From contig JAHQIY010000011.1 in NCBI GenBank assembly GCA_019054805.1, positions 3,043,001 through 3,107,000 of the forward strand: 64,000 nt of DNA, in the 5' to 3' direction. Positions 44,881 to 57,699 of the stretch are shown here, piece by piece (the first letter of the stretch is position 1; every line of letters begins with the position of its first letter). Both the position numbers and the translations under genes were made by a program. The notes beneath the pieces are model-generated. The model was not told where the DNA came from, did no database searches, and was given only the letters and a program-made list of their open reading frames with translations. The stretch comes from Brachionus manjavacas. Its lineage: Eukaryota > Rotifera > Eurotatoria > Ploima > Brachionidae.

Positions 44881-45886
44881 TTAAACCACTTACATACTGA
44901 AATAAACTTTTGTATCGAATTATTTTTTACTGATTTATAGATTAATTTTTTGACCTATGAGGTCTAAAAATTTTTTTTTTAAATAAATAATAATAAAAAT
45001 AATAATAATATATTTATTATTTTATTTAGGTTAAAATTTACAATTTTAAATTAAACTTTTTTGAGCTCTTACCAAATCTGATCGAAATTTTGTCACCGAA
45101 AGTTCAATTTTTATGGCAAGCTTCAATCTTCTTTATTTTCAATCATGGAATTTCAATACATGTCTCCAATTAAGTTTAAACTGCAAAATAATTAAAAATT
45201 TTTAATAAAATAAAATTTCTAATAATTTAATCAGCAATTATATAAATTTATTTAAAAACCAATCTTTAAAATGGACCTTTAAACCATTATAATAAATAAA
45301 AAATTCACCATTCATCTATAAGAAAATAAGAAACTATCTAAATGAAAAATTTTGCTAAGTCAAGAAGCCTTCTTTAGGGTGATTTTAAAGCAATAGTTTT
45401 ATTTTTTTCTAGAACTTGTAGAGATCTTTTTATTTCAAGTCAGGTGACTTCAGAAAAATTAAATAAGACTTGACTTTAACTTGAGACTTATACGCAATAA
45501 AGCAGATAAAAATAATGATAGTAAGTGACTTATTATCATTATTATTACGGATATATATAAGATATGAGTAGTTATGACATGGACGACAGTGGTTATTTGT
45601 TTGAGGCTTGTCTAAACAAATTCATTAAAATTTAAGAATATGAAACAGACAAAAAAAAATCTAGTTTAAAAAATTATAACAAAATAAATTTAAACTAGAA
45701 AATTATCATAATAAAAAAATAATTTGCAATTTTTAGAATTTCAACTAGCATTTTAAATCAAGAAATAAATTTAATCGTCAAAATCCAGATATCACATTAT
45801 CTAGTTTAGAGTTTGTTCAAATCGAATGCAAATTAAAAATTTTCTAATTAAAATTTCTATTTGTTTAGATCTAACTTTTAGACGAA
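44881..45886. other. non-coding stretch upstream of the V-ATPase gene
   Basis: AT-rich, with an AAT-type simple repeat near 44984-45015. No ORF supported. Confidence 0.4.
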
Positions 45887-46231
45887 ATGGAATCCATTGG
45901 TATACCACTCATAATTGTTTCCCTATTCTGGCTTATAATCGGTGGCTTGTGTCCTTTCCTTGCCAAAGGACCTAATAGAGAGTAAATTTTCTTTATCCAA
46001 AAAATCCACTCTAACATTTTCCGAAAGGCTCATTCGAGTGATGCTTGTTTTAACATCAGTATGCTGTTATACATTGTAAGCATTCTTCTTTCATTATCAA
46101 AGTTAATTAAATTGTTATTTTTTAAAAGCTGGCTATGCACAATTCTGCACCAATACCATCCTTTAATAGGTCCCCAATTGAGCAACGAAACAGCCAAAGC
46201 CATTCAAGTTCTTTGGGGCAGCACATTTTAA
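45887..46231 (+). CDS. ATP6V0E: V-type H+-ATPase subunit e, three exons
   Basis: Exons 45887-45981, 46028-46075 and 46129-46231 with GT-AG introns of 46 and 53 nt give 81 aa, the usual length for V0 subunit e. Landmarks: MESIGIPLIIVSLFWLIIGG (first membrane helix), the KGPNR loop, MLVLTSVCCY (second helix), WLCTILHQYHPLIGPQL and the NET glycosylation-type motif, all in the order seen in animal subunit e. It belongs to the membrane V0 sector of the proton pump that acidifies lysosomes and related organelles. Too short and too split to appear as a single ORF. It is the clearest conserved housekeeping gene here and supports an animal origin for the window. Confidence 0.93.
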
Positions 46232-47620
46232 GCCATTTATTTGGCTATTTATTTATTTGTAATAAACATATTCTAGAAAATTCAATCATTTAATGTTCAA
46301 GTTGATTATTGCATCGTAACTTATTTGTAAACTTATTTTAAAATAAAAACCCCTGTATTTTCAATAAAGGATGATTATCAATTTTTTAATTTAGACTTAA
46401 GCTTCTCGGTTTTAGTTCTACAGCAATCTTAGAGTTTAGAGTTGACTTTTGCTAGTACCCTAGCGATTAATGTACCCCCACATTCAAGCTAAAATTTCAT
46501 TATCCTGTAAATTTTGTAAAATGAACTTTTGGTAAGAATTTTCCTTTGTTAATCGTTTTACCAATATTTACCAGTTCTGTTTAATACTTCAAAGTGTGAT
46601 TTATTTAATTTTTGACCTGTCTTAAACAGTCCTACTTTGATGATCCAAGGAGTCTTTTCAACCATAACTGTGAAAAGAGACTTTTGAATCGCAGATTTTT
46701 TTTAGGGTGAATTATTTCGTTAAATTTTTATTTTTCATTTTATATATATGACTCAATTTTCAAAAAAAAAATAATAAAATTAAATTTTTATTGCAAAATA
46801 CAAAACTTTCAATTTCAAGGTTAATCAATGTCACGTTTCGAGAGACTTATTAACACTTCATTTATTTAAATAACTTTTTAAAATAATTTTTTTTAAAATA
46901 AAAATAAAGAATTTAAAAAATATCTTTAAAAATATAAGAATATTTAAAATTTCAATAAAATATTGTTTGGATTCTTATTAGAAAAAATTTAACAGAAAGG
47001 TATTTAATTCAAATAATTCAATATTTGCAACAAAATCTATATAAATTAAGTTAATGTTATAGAAAATTGGAAACTTCAACATTTAAGCTTTTAAATTAAC
47101 TGAATTATTGCAAAAAAAATCTTAAAATATGAAAATGTAAAAATAATTATTTAATTTTTGAATTAAAGTCAAGTTTTAAGGTTAATCAACAAGCTAGTTA
47201 TCCTGTCCACAAAAGACCGATTAGAAATTCATTTATTCAAATTCAAGTTTAAATTTAGTACATTTTTATTAAAAAAATTTAAATTAAAAATTTTTAGATT
47301 AATTAGTTATAAAATTAAATAAAATTAAAAAATTTAACATTTAAATTCTTAAATCAAAATTTTTAATTTTTTTACAAAATCTGTAAATATTGAAATTGAT
47401 AATGTTAAATATCAAAAACTGAGATGTTGAAAATTTCAATATTGATCTCTTGATCACAAAGCTATATTTTTCCGCGAGTAAAAATTCAAATGTTTTTTTT
47501 CCTTTGATTGTTTTTAAAATTTTTTTTTTTTTTTATTTTCTATAAATACTTTTTTATTCAAAATTTTATATTTTCTATAGTCAATTGTAAAATTATATTC
47601 TAAATTATGATCTAGAGAAT
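46232..47620. other. AT-rich non-coding stretch
   Basis: No coding signal or repeat recognised. AATAAA-type words after the stop of the V-ATPase gene (for example at 46260 and 46365) may serve as its polyadenylation signal. Confidence 0.4.
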
Positions 47621-47623
47621 GCA

Positions 47624-47702
47624 GGCTGAAAAGAAGGTTTACGCCGTTCTGAACTGCCTGGCGCCTCGGCCCAAATTATTTTTAAAATAAATAAATAAAT
47701 AA
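47624..47702 (+). repeat. LINE 3' tail with (AATA)n end
   Basis: GGCTGAAAAGAAGG...CCCAAATTATTTTT followed by AAATAAATAAATAAATAATG. The inverse of 49985-50065 has the same words in the same order, so both are 3' ends of one LINE family. Confidence 0.6.
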
Positions 47703-48039
47703 TGATTGTCAAATAATAGAAAAATCAATAAATTATTATTTTAAATAAAAGTTTATTCAAATATTATTTGTAAATTAAATAATTGTCAATCAAATTATAG
47801 CAAAAGAAGCCAAAAAATTTCTATTTAGAAATTATCTAATATTTGATAAATATTGTCAATAGAATCTAATATTTTTTCTAAATCATAGTTTTTATTCTTC
47901 TTCTTTTATTCTTCTCGTCGATATTTTTTTTTGAGCCTGATTCATTAGATAGACTTGCTAAGTTTTCATCACTCTCATTTTCAACAATAAACGTTTTATC
48001 TAATTCCACAAAATTAAAAATCCACTGTTATGTGGGGCT

Positions 48040-48260
48040 TTTTGGAGGAAAACAAATAAGTTCAGATCGAAGAGATGTTCAAGACAAATACCATCACTTT
48101 TAATAGATGGTAAAGAATTTAATACGAATATAGATAAAGAGAAAATCTTTGGCGCTCTATTACACACTTCTTTTAGCCCTCACCTCGATTTTGTAGAATC
48201 AGAGGAAAAGTGTGAAGTGTCACAAAAATCAATAGACTTCAAGGTACAAAATAATTTATA
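48040..48260 (+). pseudogene. LINE fragment between endonuclease and RT
   Basis: One frame gives PSLLIDGKEFNTNIDKEKIF and GALLHTSFSPHLDFVESEE, like the linker before the RT domain of CR1/jockey-like LINEs. It may be the left part of the LINE whose RT resumes at 48917. Confidence 0.5.
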
Positions 48261-48429
48261 AGAGCCTATCCACTCTTTTATAAATTATGAATGCCTTTAA
48301 AAAATTAAAATAACCAGCGAGTCTGGTCTAGATTGTATCCACATAAGTTTAAAAATTATTTATAAATATTTTTTCGATTTTAAAAAACTTAAATAAAAAA
48401 AAAATTTAAAAATTTTAAAAACTTTATAT

Positions 48430-48916
48430 TTTCAGATTATTTAATAAATCCACGCGTTGAAAAATCTAATGATTTTATCCAATACAATGGTGGTTTCATT
48501 CAAACTTCAAAATCTTAAGACTGATTGCAAAAGATTATTTAACTATAAGCCCTACAAGTGTTGCTTCTGACAAACTTTTTCAGCGGCTGATTTAACCATA
48601 ACAAAAGACCGCACATCATTGAATTCAAATAGCCTATTTGAATCTAATGATGTAAAAGATTAATCTGCTTGAATTCGTGGAAAAAAAGTAGATTTTTTAA
48701 ATAAAATATTTAATGAGAATTTTTTTTCAATGAAATGTTTTACAATTAGATAATTTTTGTTTAATTTTTATTTTCAAAATCGACTTGAACCCACTTTTAA
48801 AGCGGCTGTAAATATTTAACCGGTTTTCAAACCGGCTTCAATTTGAAACCGACTCTAAAACCGACTTGAAATCTGGAACCGGTTTCAAAGCCGGTTTTAA
48901 ATTTCAAATCGGTCTA
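48430..48916 (+). pseudogene. hAT transposase C-terminus and right end
   Basis: Frames give LIAKDYLTISPTSVASDKLF, then TITKDRTSLNSNSLFESNDV: the dimerisation domain of hAT transposases. From 48780 there follow GC-richer degenerate repeats of AACCGG/CCGGTT words, ending CTACCAGCCCTA at 48916, which on the minus strand starts TAGGGCTGG, a hAT-type terminal repeat. A real right half of an old hAT copy. Confidence 0.7.
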
Positions 48917-49640
48917 CCAGCCCTAATTTTAGTTTTCCTAGACTTTGCAAAGGCATTTGACAAAGTTTGTCATGTATCACTGTTAGTCAAACTCAAGGCC
49001 TTTGGATTCGAGGGTAATATTCTAAGCTGGTTTACTGACTTTTTAAAGGATAGAAGACAAAAAGTGGTACTAGTACAATATGAATCGGATTGGAAACAAG
49101 TTTTGAATGGGTCGCCTCAGGGTTCGGTACTCGGACCTGTACTATTTATAATATTTATTAATAATATCAAATTTGGTACTTGGAATGCTTAAAAGAACAT
49201 TTACATTTTGGAATATTGAAACTTTCAAAATTTAGAATATGCTGCACCAGTTTGGAATACTTACAGAAAAAAGCTTCAAAATTGCTTGAAAAAGTGCAGG
49301 GTAGAGCGACGAAATTAGTGCCTTGTCTGAGAAACCTCGACTATCAAAGTAGACTGGAAAAAATTGGACTTAAAACACTCGAGAAAAGAAGAGAGAAAGG
49401 TGATTTAATACAATCCTTTAAAATATACAATGGACAAAATAATATAAATTGGTTTCAGCCGGTCAAGTCGGCTATTTCTATTCACACTGATGGTCCAGCA
49501 TCAAATGTAAGGGGACATAAGCATCGGCTTGAGAGACAGTTGATAAGAAATTGTTTGGCTTATTCTTTTCCTTGTTTAAGTTCATTCTCAAAAACTAACA
49601 TCAAAAAAAATACAAAATTTCCAAATTAAAGTCCTAGTCA
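48917..49640 (+). pseudogene. LINE reverse transcriptase with large internal deletion
   Basis: Directly after the hAT end comes LVFLDFAKAFDKVCHVSLL, WFTDFLKDRRQKVVL and GSPQGSVLGPVLFIIFINNI, the RT palm before its YxDD box. The copy then jumps (about 49180) to YAAPVWNTYRKK and KVQGRATKLVPCLRNLDYQS, the post-RT region, and ends at 49627. The YADD box and following part are deleted, with a frameshift near 49240. Confidence 0.85.
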
Positions 49641-49908
49641 TTAAAAAAAGATGTCATGCTGTTCGGACTTGTTTTAAAAAAATTTTAAAATCTTTTGCTC
49701 GGACTTTTTTCTTTTTGAAACAAATTCGAACAACGTTCCAAGTAGTTATTGTTGCGGTCTTTTTAAATTCCAAGTCACTTAAATTAAAGTTCAAGTACGG
49801 AATTTTTAATTTTTTTCAAAAGTCCAAAGAATTTCAATATTTTATCTTATTTAAGTTTTTTTTTAGTTTAATTATTTTTAATCTGACGGAGCATTAGTTC
49901 GGTACACA

Positions 49909-50246
49909 TAAATGAATAAATAAATCAATTATTAGATACCACTTTTATTTGAAACTTTTATTTGCTATTAATTTGAAAAATAATTTTTTTATTAAAAAAA
50001 TAATTTGGGTGGATACCCTGGGCAGTTCCGAAAGACGATAGCCTTCTTTTCAGCCCCATGTTAGGAAAGTGTTCACGAAATTTTTACATATTGTAAAGTT
50101 GAAAAAAAAAAATAAATAAAAATTGAGTTTTTACTTTAAGTTATAAACTGAAAATGTCAATACAGATAAATGAATAAATAAATCAATTATTAGATACCAC
50201 TTTTATTTTTAAACTTTTATTTGCTATTAATTTGAAAAATAATAGC
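49909..50246. repeat. ~80-bp direct repeats flanking a LINE 3' tail
   Basis: The sequence from ATAAATGAATAAATAAATCA to TTGAAAAATAAT occurs at about 49910-49988 and again at 50168-50246. Between them lies the minus-strand LINE tail (49990-50160). This looks like a target-site duplication of unusual length around a 5'-truncated insertion. Confidence 0.65.
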
Positions 50247-50765
50247 TTTAGCCAGTTTAATAATTTATCTATTGAAAAACAACACGGAAGAGATTAGCAA
50301 TAGTCAAAATAAAAGTTTTGAAAAACTGCATTTTTACCGATGTTGATAGATAGAAGAGTCTTTTTTTGCTTGAACGATTTTTTAATTAATAAATCAAAAT
50401 TGGTTATTTCCCAATGATTTTCAATATTTCCTTATAAAAACCGATTTCCCAAAAGTGACTATCAAAAGATCCATCATATTGAAAGACCTAGCTTTTTGTC
50501 CCTATCTGAGTTTAAATCACTTTAGATTTAGATAATAATATATAAGAAATTTTCTTAAATTGCAAGTTAAAATGACTAATATTTATTGAATAGATTTAGC
50601 CAACAAAAAAAATAAATAAAAGTATTTGAGAGTACATTTAGTTCAGGTAAATTTATATTATTTATTTCTTAATCACAAGATTTAAAGTGCTGTGATTCAT
50701 TCTTTTCTTACATGCATCTATTAGTATAAAATGATTGCATAAAATTTAAAATTATCAAAATAGAA
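50247..50765. other. non-coding stretch upstream of the HTATIP2-like gene
   Basis: AT-rich, no gene. AGTATAAAATG at about 50724-50734 may be a TATA element about 35-40 bp before the ATG. Confidence 0.4.
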
Positions 50766-51653
<888 letters not shown>

Positions 51654-52036
51654 AACATTATATTTTTGGTTAGATACAATTAGAAAAAATAAATAAAATA
51701 ATTAGACAATTTTATTTTTGATAGCTTATTTTTTGATATTGTTTTATAAAAATGTTGCCAGATCTTCTTAGAAAAATTTTCTTTTTGCATCTAATCTAAA
51801 AAATATCGTGATTATTAAATGTATTAATCAATTTTTGTGTTAATATAATTTAATTAAAAACAAGCAAAAATATTCCAAGTCAAGTCCGAGAAATATTTTT
51901 TTGGATCCATCAAGCTAGATTTATGCAAAAATTTCAAGAACTAAGAATTAAGTAAAAATTTTCAAAAAATTTTTTTTTAAACTAAAGTTCTATTTTATCT
52001 ACAGTACATTTTAAAATCAAACTCAAATACTTATTT

Positions 52037-52125
52037 TTCTTTCCTCTTCTTTTCTCCTCATTTTCAGAAGAAGAGCAAGAGAAAAGGAAAGGAAGAGGAA
52101 AGAAAGAAGAAAGGAAAATAAATCG
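52037..52125. repeat. pyrimidine-then-purine inverted stretch
   Basis: About 35 C/T bases (TTTCTTTCCTCTTCTTTTCT) are followed by about 50 A/G bases (GAGAAAAGGAAAGGAAGAGG). The halves can pair as a long hairpin. Confidence 0.6.
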
Positions 52126-52337
52126 TTTGTAATCTTTAAAAAGAACCTTTATCCTTACTTTTATCTACTTTATGAGCTCTATGCCATTTATTCCAATGTA
52201 TTTTTTTTGCTAGTATGATATCTTTTAAGGATTTTATCAACATACTTTTTATATTCTATAATATTCTATTAATCTTTTAACTATACATAAATTGTTTCCC
52301 AGTCACCAAGAAAAAAAAAATAAACAAACCAAGTTTT

Positions 52338-52446
52338 CAAAGTGATATTATCACATGTCACTAATTAATATTTCGAAAAATTTCGAAAATAGCCTAAAAT
52401 TGACAATTTCTCGAAATTTTTGTTTCGACATTAGTGACATGTCAGT
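52338..52446. mobile_element. short MITE-like palindrome
   Basis: The ends are inverse: CACATGTCACTAATTAAT with TTTCGAAAAATTTCG on the left, and CGAAATTTTTGTTTCG with ACATTAGTGACATGTCA on the right. No coding. Confidence 0.5.
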
Positions 52447-53157
52447 AAGCTTGATTATGCTTTCTTAAATTTAATAAAATGAGTAAAGAGAGTTGAAGAA
52501 AAATTTATTTTAATTCAGGTATTCTTGAAAAAAAAGTACAAATTGTAATAATTGATTTCACCTCAAACCTTTAGACCAGTAATCTCCACAAATCCAATTA
52601 TATGTGAATTTTAAAAATTTAAAAATTCTATTTCTTTGTTGTTCAGCCGCTTTAAATTTGTTTTTTTTCTTTACAAGAGGATAAATCTTGGCATGAAGAA
52701 AACAAATGGAGATTTTAAATTGCTACTTAGTAATTTCTTCTTTTTTTCCTGAACTATCTAATATTTAAACATGTCTTACCTCCAGTTATTTCAAAATATC
52801 GTTTTTAATTTTATTTTTATCCTTTTTTTTTATTTTATTTCCTTTTTTTTAGGTTGTCACTAAAAAGCGGAAAACGGAATTTTCGCGACCCATTTTCCGC
52901 AACTTTTTCGAAATTCCGTAAAATAGAAGACTAAAAAGCGGAAATTCGGTGTTTTAGGGACTTTTTAATAATTTACGGAAAACTTGACAAAAAGCGGAAA
53001 AGATTTTACGGAAATCCATTAAATTAAAAAAAAGATGTAAATTGGTGTTAAAGATTTTATAATAAATTTGTTATATAAATGTCTAAAATAAAGAGAATAA
53101 TTTATGTTATTATAATTCTGATAATATGTCCAAAAGGGTATCTTAAATTTTTACTAA

Positions 53158-53990
53158 TTATTTTGTTGAACATTTCAAGCCATATTTGTAACAATACCAA
53201 TTCTTGCCCTTGCCAGTTCTATAAAAGTTAGTAACATTTGCACAATCAAAATGATACCAGTAATTGCGCTTATCACACTCAATTGAATTTTCTAAACACA
53301 ATAAAGAACAAATAGAACAATGACTAATTTTAATTTTTTGATCTATCAAAACTTTAACTATTTGCCACGTGTTTTTAAAAAAATAACTTTCAAGTAAATC
53401 CAGATCAAAGTCATCAAGAAATATATCACTTAAAAATGACGGATTGTCAACGATCATATTTTATTTAATCTTAAGATGTTATTTTACAATTCGTTCTAAA
53501 GAATCTTGATAATCATTCATAAGTAATTCTTTAAGATATTTTGAAACATTATTATTATTATTTGAAGTTTGACTAGACAAGGGTTCAATTGTGTTAACAG
53601 CATGGCCTTAACGTTTTCTTCCAGTAGAACCTGAGTTTTTAGCTTTTGTCATTTGAGTAATGTTAGGCATTTTGTAGCTATTTGAGATATCAATACCATT
53701 AATTGACTGAACTGCCAATATATGGCTACAATTTTGTTTTTCCAAGCAAGTACATGTCGGTTTAGGTAACAACTTAACTTGAAGACAGTTGTTTTTCCCA
53801 ATCCTAACCCAATCTTTGAATTGTATCGATTCTTCAACTCAAACGGCTGCTCTTCCTCTAATTCTTCACCGTCAGACGATGTACAATCTAACGCAGCGTT
53901 TAAGGTTGATGTTGCTGTTTTTGTTGATTGCGAAAGAGTTTTTTGTGAATTGTCTTCTTGTTCATTGTCATGTAAATCACAATGAACAAG
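53158..53990 (-). pseudogene. SWIM and PHD zinc-finger segment of a transposon-type protein
   Basis: On the minus strand one frame gives FKDWVRIGKNNCLQVKLL then CTCLEKQNCSHILAV, a SWIM finger (CxC...CxH) near 53750-53710, ending at a TAA near 53610. Downstream, the ORF 53457-53158 has a PHD-type finger: HCSICSLLC, IECD, WYHFDC, WYCYKYGLKC, with one zinc ligand replaced by Tyr. A SWIM followed by a PHD finger is a layout seen in transposon-derived proteins. The upstream acidic part (to 53990) is joined by a frameshift near 53810. Confidence 0.55.
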
Positions 53991-53994
53991 ATGT

Positions 53995-54160
53995 CCTTTT
54001 TTTAAAATCGGAGTCACATTCGCTAATTTCCACAATTCAGGTAATTCTCCGGTTGAAAATGATTTTTTTAATATCAAATATAAGGGATAGGCTGCTGATA
54101 CAAAATATTAAGCTGTTCTAAGACAACGTCAGGTGTTAGGATCATGTCAACATTAAAATC
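53995..54160 (-). pseudogene. LINE reverse-transcriptase fragment
   Basis: Minus-strand frame SAAYPLYLILKKSFSTGELP then ELWKLANVTPILKKG, the first RT block of CR1/jockey-like LINEs (xWKxAxVxPIxKKG). It continues without a stop into unrelated acidic sequence, so the two relics are fused. Confidence 0.75.
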
Positions 54161-54787
54161 ACACTCTTTGTCTGTTTTTTCGATCAATTTACTTGCCATA
54201 AGAAACTAGATTTTTTTTCATTTGGCTACCAAAGATGTTTTCCTAGTAAGACATTTTCGCAAGCAAGCTTGTCGTATCTTATTGTTATTATTATTATTAT
54301 TTTTATTTTTATTTTTATTTTTATTTTTTTTATAAAAAATTGAATACAAAAAAATAGCACCCGAAATTAATTGTTGTCTTATAAAATTTATGAAACAATT
54401 AAATTTTTTAAATTAAATAATGATTCTTTAATTCTATGATAAGCGTTAACAAAAATATTAAAATAATTTTTTTTAAGAAAATTCAAAATGAAAAGGTAAA
54501 TGATTTTATGTAATCTATTAAACGTTTTTATTAATCATTGTTATATTAGCTTTTGAAAGAAATAAAAAAACCAACTTAAGCTGATAAACGAATTTAAACC
54601 GATTAATCTAGAAGCAGAAAGACACCTCCTGCCACGATTTGAAAATAGAAAAACTAAATATTTAAAAAAAGGTTAATATGCTTCTTTTAAAGAGTGTCAA
54701 GAAAGCATTAAACAAAATTAGCATGATTGATGTATAAACATTGCTTAGATACGACTTAAAAATTAAAAACTTTAAAAAAAAATTAAT
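54161..54787. other. non-coding stretch with simple repeats
   Basis: Contains (TTA)n and (TTTTTA)n at about 54281-54335. Otherwise AT-rich, upstream of the transmembrane protease gene. Confidence 0.45.
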
Positions 54788-56431
54788 ATGAAAATCAACT
54801 CGGAAATATCTGCGAAAAAATCAAGGCCACAAAAATGCTTTCCAAAATCTAAACCTTTACAAGCTCTTTGCATATCATCAATTATCCTAGGCCTTCTGAT
54901 CCTGATAATAGGCATAATTTTGATTGCTTTATTCGGCACTAGTAATCTCAATTTATCAATAGGAAATAGTTTGTTTTAAAAATTTAAATTTAAGTTCCTT
55001 GTTCTTTGGTTATTTGCCATTCAAAAGCAAGTAAATGCATAAATCATCCTTTTAGAGCTGAATGCATATGCGATTTTGGCTACCAAGGTGATGGGTTTCA
55101 TTATTGTGATGAATGCGGTTTGTTTTTTGCTGAGAAAAATTTGAAAATAATTGGTGGTATTGATGCTGCTTTGAATAGCTGGCCCAGTGCTGCCTATTTG
55201 CGCTTCTTTTATGAGGGAAATGTAGAAATACAGTTAGAAGATGGATCGAAAACATCGGTCTATGTAAAACAAGGAGGTCTGTGCGGAGGAAGCTTAATTG
55301 ATCGAACGCATGTTTTAACTGCCGCGCATTGTCTCCAAGCAATGTTAAAAATCAAATACAACAACAAGGATTATTATTCTAAAGCTAGAATAAATTCAAA
55401 ATTTCCCAGCCTGGAGTCAATGTACATGATCTTTTTAGGGAACAATGACATAAGTGCTCTTACGAGCTCTGAAGCTTATTCAATTAAAAAAATCTATAAT
55501 GTAATTTTATTTAAAATTTTGGAAAAAATTGTCATTGTGAAGTTTGGAGCAAAAAAAAATATAAATACAAAGCAAAATATTTTTTTAAAAATTAAAAAAT
55601 AAATTGATAATTGTGAAAATTTTCAACATTAAAATCAAAAAAAAGTTTTATGTCAGAAAAAAAAGGCAAAAAAAACTTAAAATTTAATACTGTTTCTATC
55701 AATATTCATTTTTTTTTAACTTTTTTCTACATTTAACAAATTATGTTAAAAAATTTAATCATTAATTTTTTTAAATAATTGTCAACAAATGAAATAAAAC
55801 TAGGATTCAATCTTATTAAATAAATTTTGCTCCAAAATTCAAAATATACTGCTAAAAATTTAATTATTTTTTTAATTAGCATGAAGATTACAGTAGTTCA
55901 ACAATATTAAACGACATTGCAGTAATCAAGCTTGATGACGAGGTTGCTCTGAACAACAATATTCAATTAGCATGTCTGCCAGACTTCTCTAAAAAGTACT
56001 ATCCAACTGGTGATAACATTAAATCATGGGTCATTGGATGGGGCTATACTAATCAATCGGCTAGGACTTTGCCAAATTTATTGCAGAATTTAAATGTTTA
56101 CATTTATGATTCAAGTATTTGCTCAGATGTTGGATCAGAGATTGAAAAAAATTGGAATTCTCAAATTTGTGCTGGTGACATTGTTGAAGGAGATAGTGCT
56201 TGCAATGGCGATTCTGGTGGTTCACTATTCGTTTTGGATGGCATTCAGGGAAAAAATAAATTTATCTCTGTAGGAATTGTTAGCTATGGCAATGGAACTT
56301 GTGGGGGTGTTGATAATCCACAGTAATTTAAAATTTTTTTTACAGAAATTTATTATAAATATTTTTTTAGAATATATACTCGAATAAGCTATTTTAGTGA
56401 ATGGATTCAATCTAAAAAATTTTTGACTTGA
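54788..56431 (+). CDS. type II transmembrane serine protease with EGF-like domain, four exons
   Basis: Exons 54788-54941, 54995-55500, 55880-56322 and 56371-56431, with introns of 53, 379 and 48 nt, keep frame throughout. A basic cytoplasmic tail and one membrane helix (about residues 25-49) are followed by an EGF-like domain (PCSLVICHSKASKCIN, ECICDFGYQGDGFHYC), the activation site LKIIGGIDA, and a chymotrypsin-fold domain. The triad is His in LTAAHCL, Asp in NDIAVIKL and Ser in NGDSGGS. Position 189 is Ser, which suggests chymotrypsin-like specificity. An extra loop (EIQLEDGSKTSVYVKQGG) precedes the CGGSLI block. It would cleave substrates at the cell surface. The exon model was built by eye; the first donor is the least certain. 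Confidence 0.88.
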
Positions 56432-56745
56432 AATCAGAACCTGTTCAATACTTTATCAATTGATTACTTATTTTAATACGAAATAACTATCCGGATTTTG
56501 TTAATAACTAATAAGCTTTGTCATAGGAAAAAAAAATAAATTCTAATTATTTATTTTTCTAAAATTTTATTTTAATTCAAAAGCGGTATTAATAACCAGG
56601 CATTTTATTAGTATATTTTTAATTAAATAACCAACAATTGATAAAATTCGCTGCATCACTAAACGAAAAGTCATGACTTTATTAATTTTAATTATTTGTT
56701 TTCTGTACCGCTCCTACAGAATAAATTTTAAATAAAAAAAAATCA
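56432..56745. other. non-coding stretch after the protease gene
   Basis: AT-rich with no feature seen. Confidence 0.4.
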
Positions 56746-56749
56746 AAAT

Positions 56750-57176
56750 AAAGTAAACAAGCTAAAAAAATTAAAGTAAAGAAGACATATGTTGAAATAG
56801 ATTGTTACATGTGGCACATGTTTACAAAGTTCAAGTTTCAGGAAAAAAAGAGGGAATAGTAAGGTAGAAGTTCCACAATGGAGTTGAGTAAGGTTAGGTT
56901 CCATTGGTAAGGTTGACAATATCATAAACATATATTACTTTAAAAATCTGAATTAAATCACCCTTCATATGCCCTTCTCTGTACTTTTTCTAGTTTCGAG
57001 ATTTCTTTCTCGAGATGTGGACACCATGAACTTATTGAAAACTCTAAGTGAGGTCGTACAAGCATTGTGTATAACATTCTTAATGAGTCTAAATTTAATT
57101 TCTTGAAGCTCTTTAATATCATTCTTAAAATGCAATTCCCACGACTTATAAAATATTTTATCTAATTCGTCCATTT
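56750..57176 (-). pseudogene. LINE C-terminal fragment
   Basis: Minus-strand frame RMLYTMLVRPHLEFSISSWC and LEKEISKLEKVQRRA, the post-RT block of CR1/jockey-like LINEs, then GDLIQ-like and a WNFYLTIPSFF segment in other frames. Shortened and frameshifted. Confidence 0.75.
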
Positions 57177-57699
57177 CAAGATATGGTTTAATTTTTTGAG
57201 TTCAATTAATTAAGGCATTTGTCATATAATTAATCTAAATCTTAATCAAATCAAAAGATAAATAGATAAAATCTATATCTTTTTGAATTGTTGTTTGTTT
57301 TGTTAATTAAGTACGACGCCTTCAAGTCTAGCATATGATTTCACTAACGCGCACTAGTTCCTTCCACCTTTTTTTATTGTATACTTCTTCTATTTTAATT
57401 TTTCATTGTAATTCTATTTAAATTGTAATTTTATAAGATTTGTAATGATATTTAAACTGTAATCTATTTATTATGTAATTCTATTTTTGTATTCTTGCAT
57501 ATTTTTATTAAAATCTTGCAATTTTTTTTATTCTTGTATTCTTTGTAAAATTCTGGTACATAATACTAACTTAATTCCACACAATACTTTCTTAGATTAA
57601 ATTAAACAATGACTCTTACTGAACTAAAAAAAAAAAAAAAAATAATTTATCGTTAGCATATTTTTAAAAATTTATTCTTCAAACGATTCGGTTTAATTT
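57177..57699. other. low-complexity non-coding stretch
   Basis: TTGTAATTTTAT-like words recur at 57400-57550. An A run ends at about 57643. No gene. Confidence 0.4.

Larger units (their letters stand above)
51654..53157. other. non-coding stretch with hairpins and a repeat-rich patch
   Basis: No gene. It holds a pyrimidine/purine hairpin (52037-52125), a short MITE-like palindrome (52338-52446) and a patch with repeated AAAGCGGAAA and TTACGGAAA words (52855-53025) that may be a degraded transposon end. Confidence 0.45.

Noticed and set aside
49715-49897. 60-codon plus-strand ORF after the LINE
   Set aside because: AT-driven Phe/Lys-rich ORF with no supporting signal.
54942-54994. 26-nt intron (54969-54994) in the transmembrane protease gene
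   Set aside because: A donor at 54942 (GTAATC) keeps the same frame and gives a 53-nt intron like the others.
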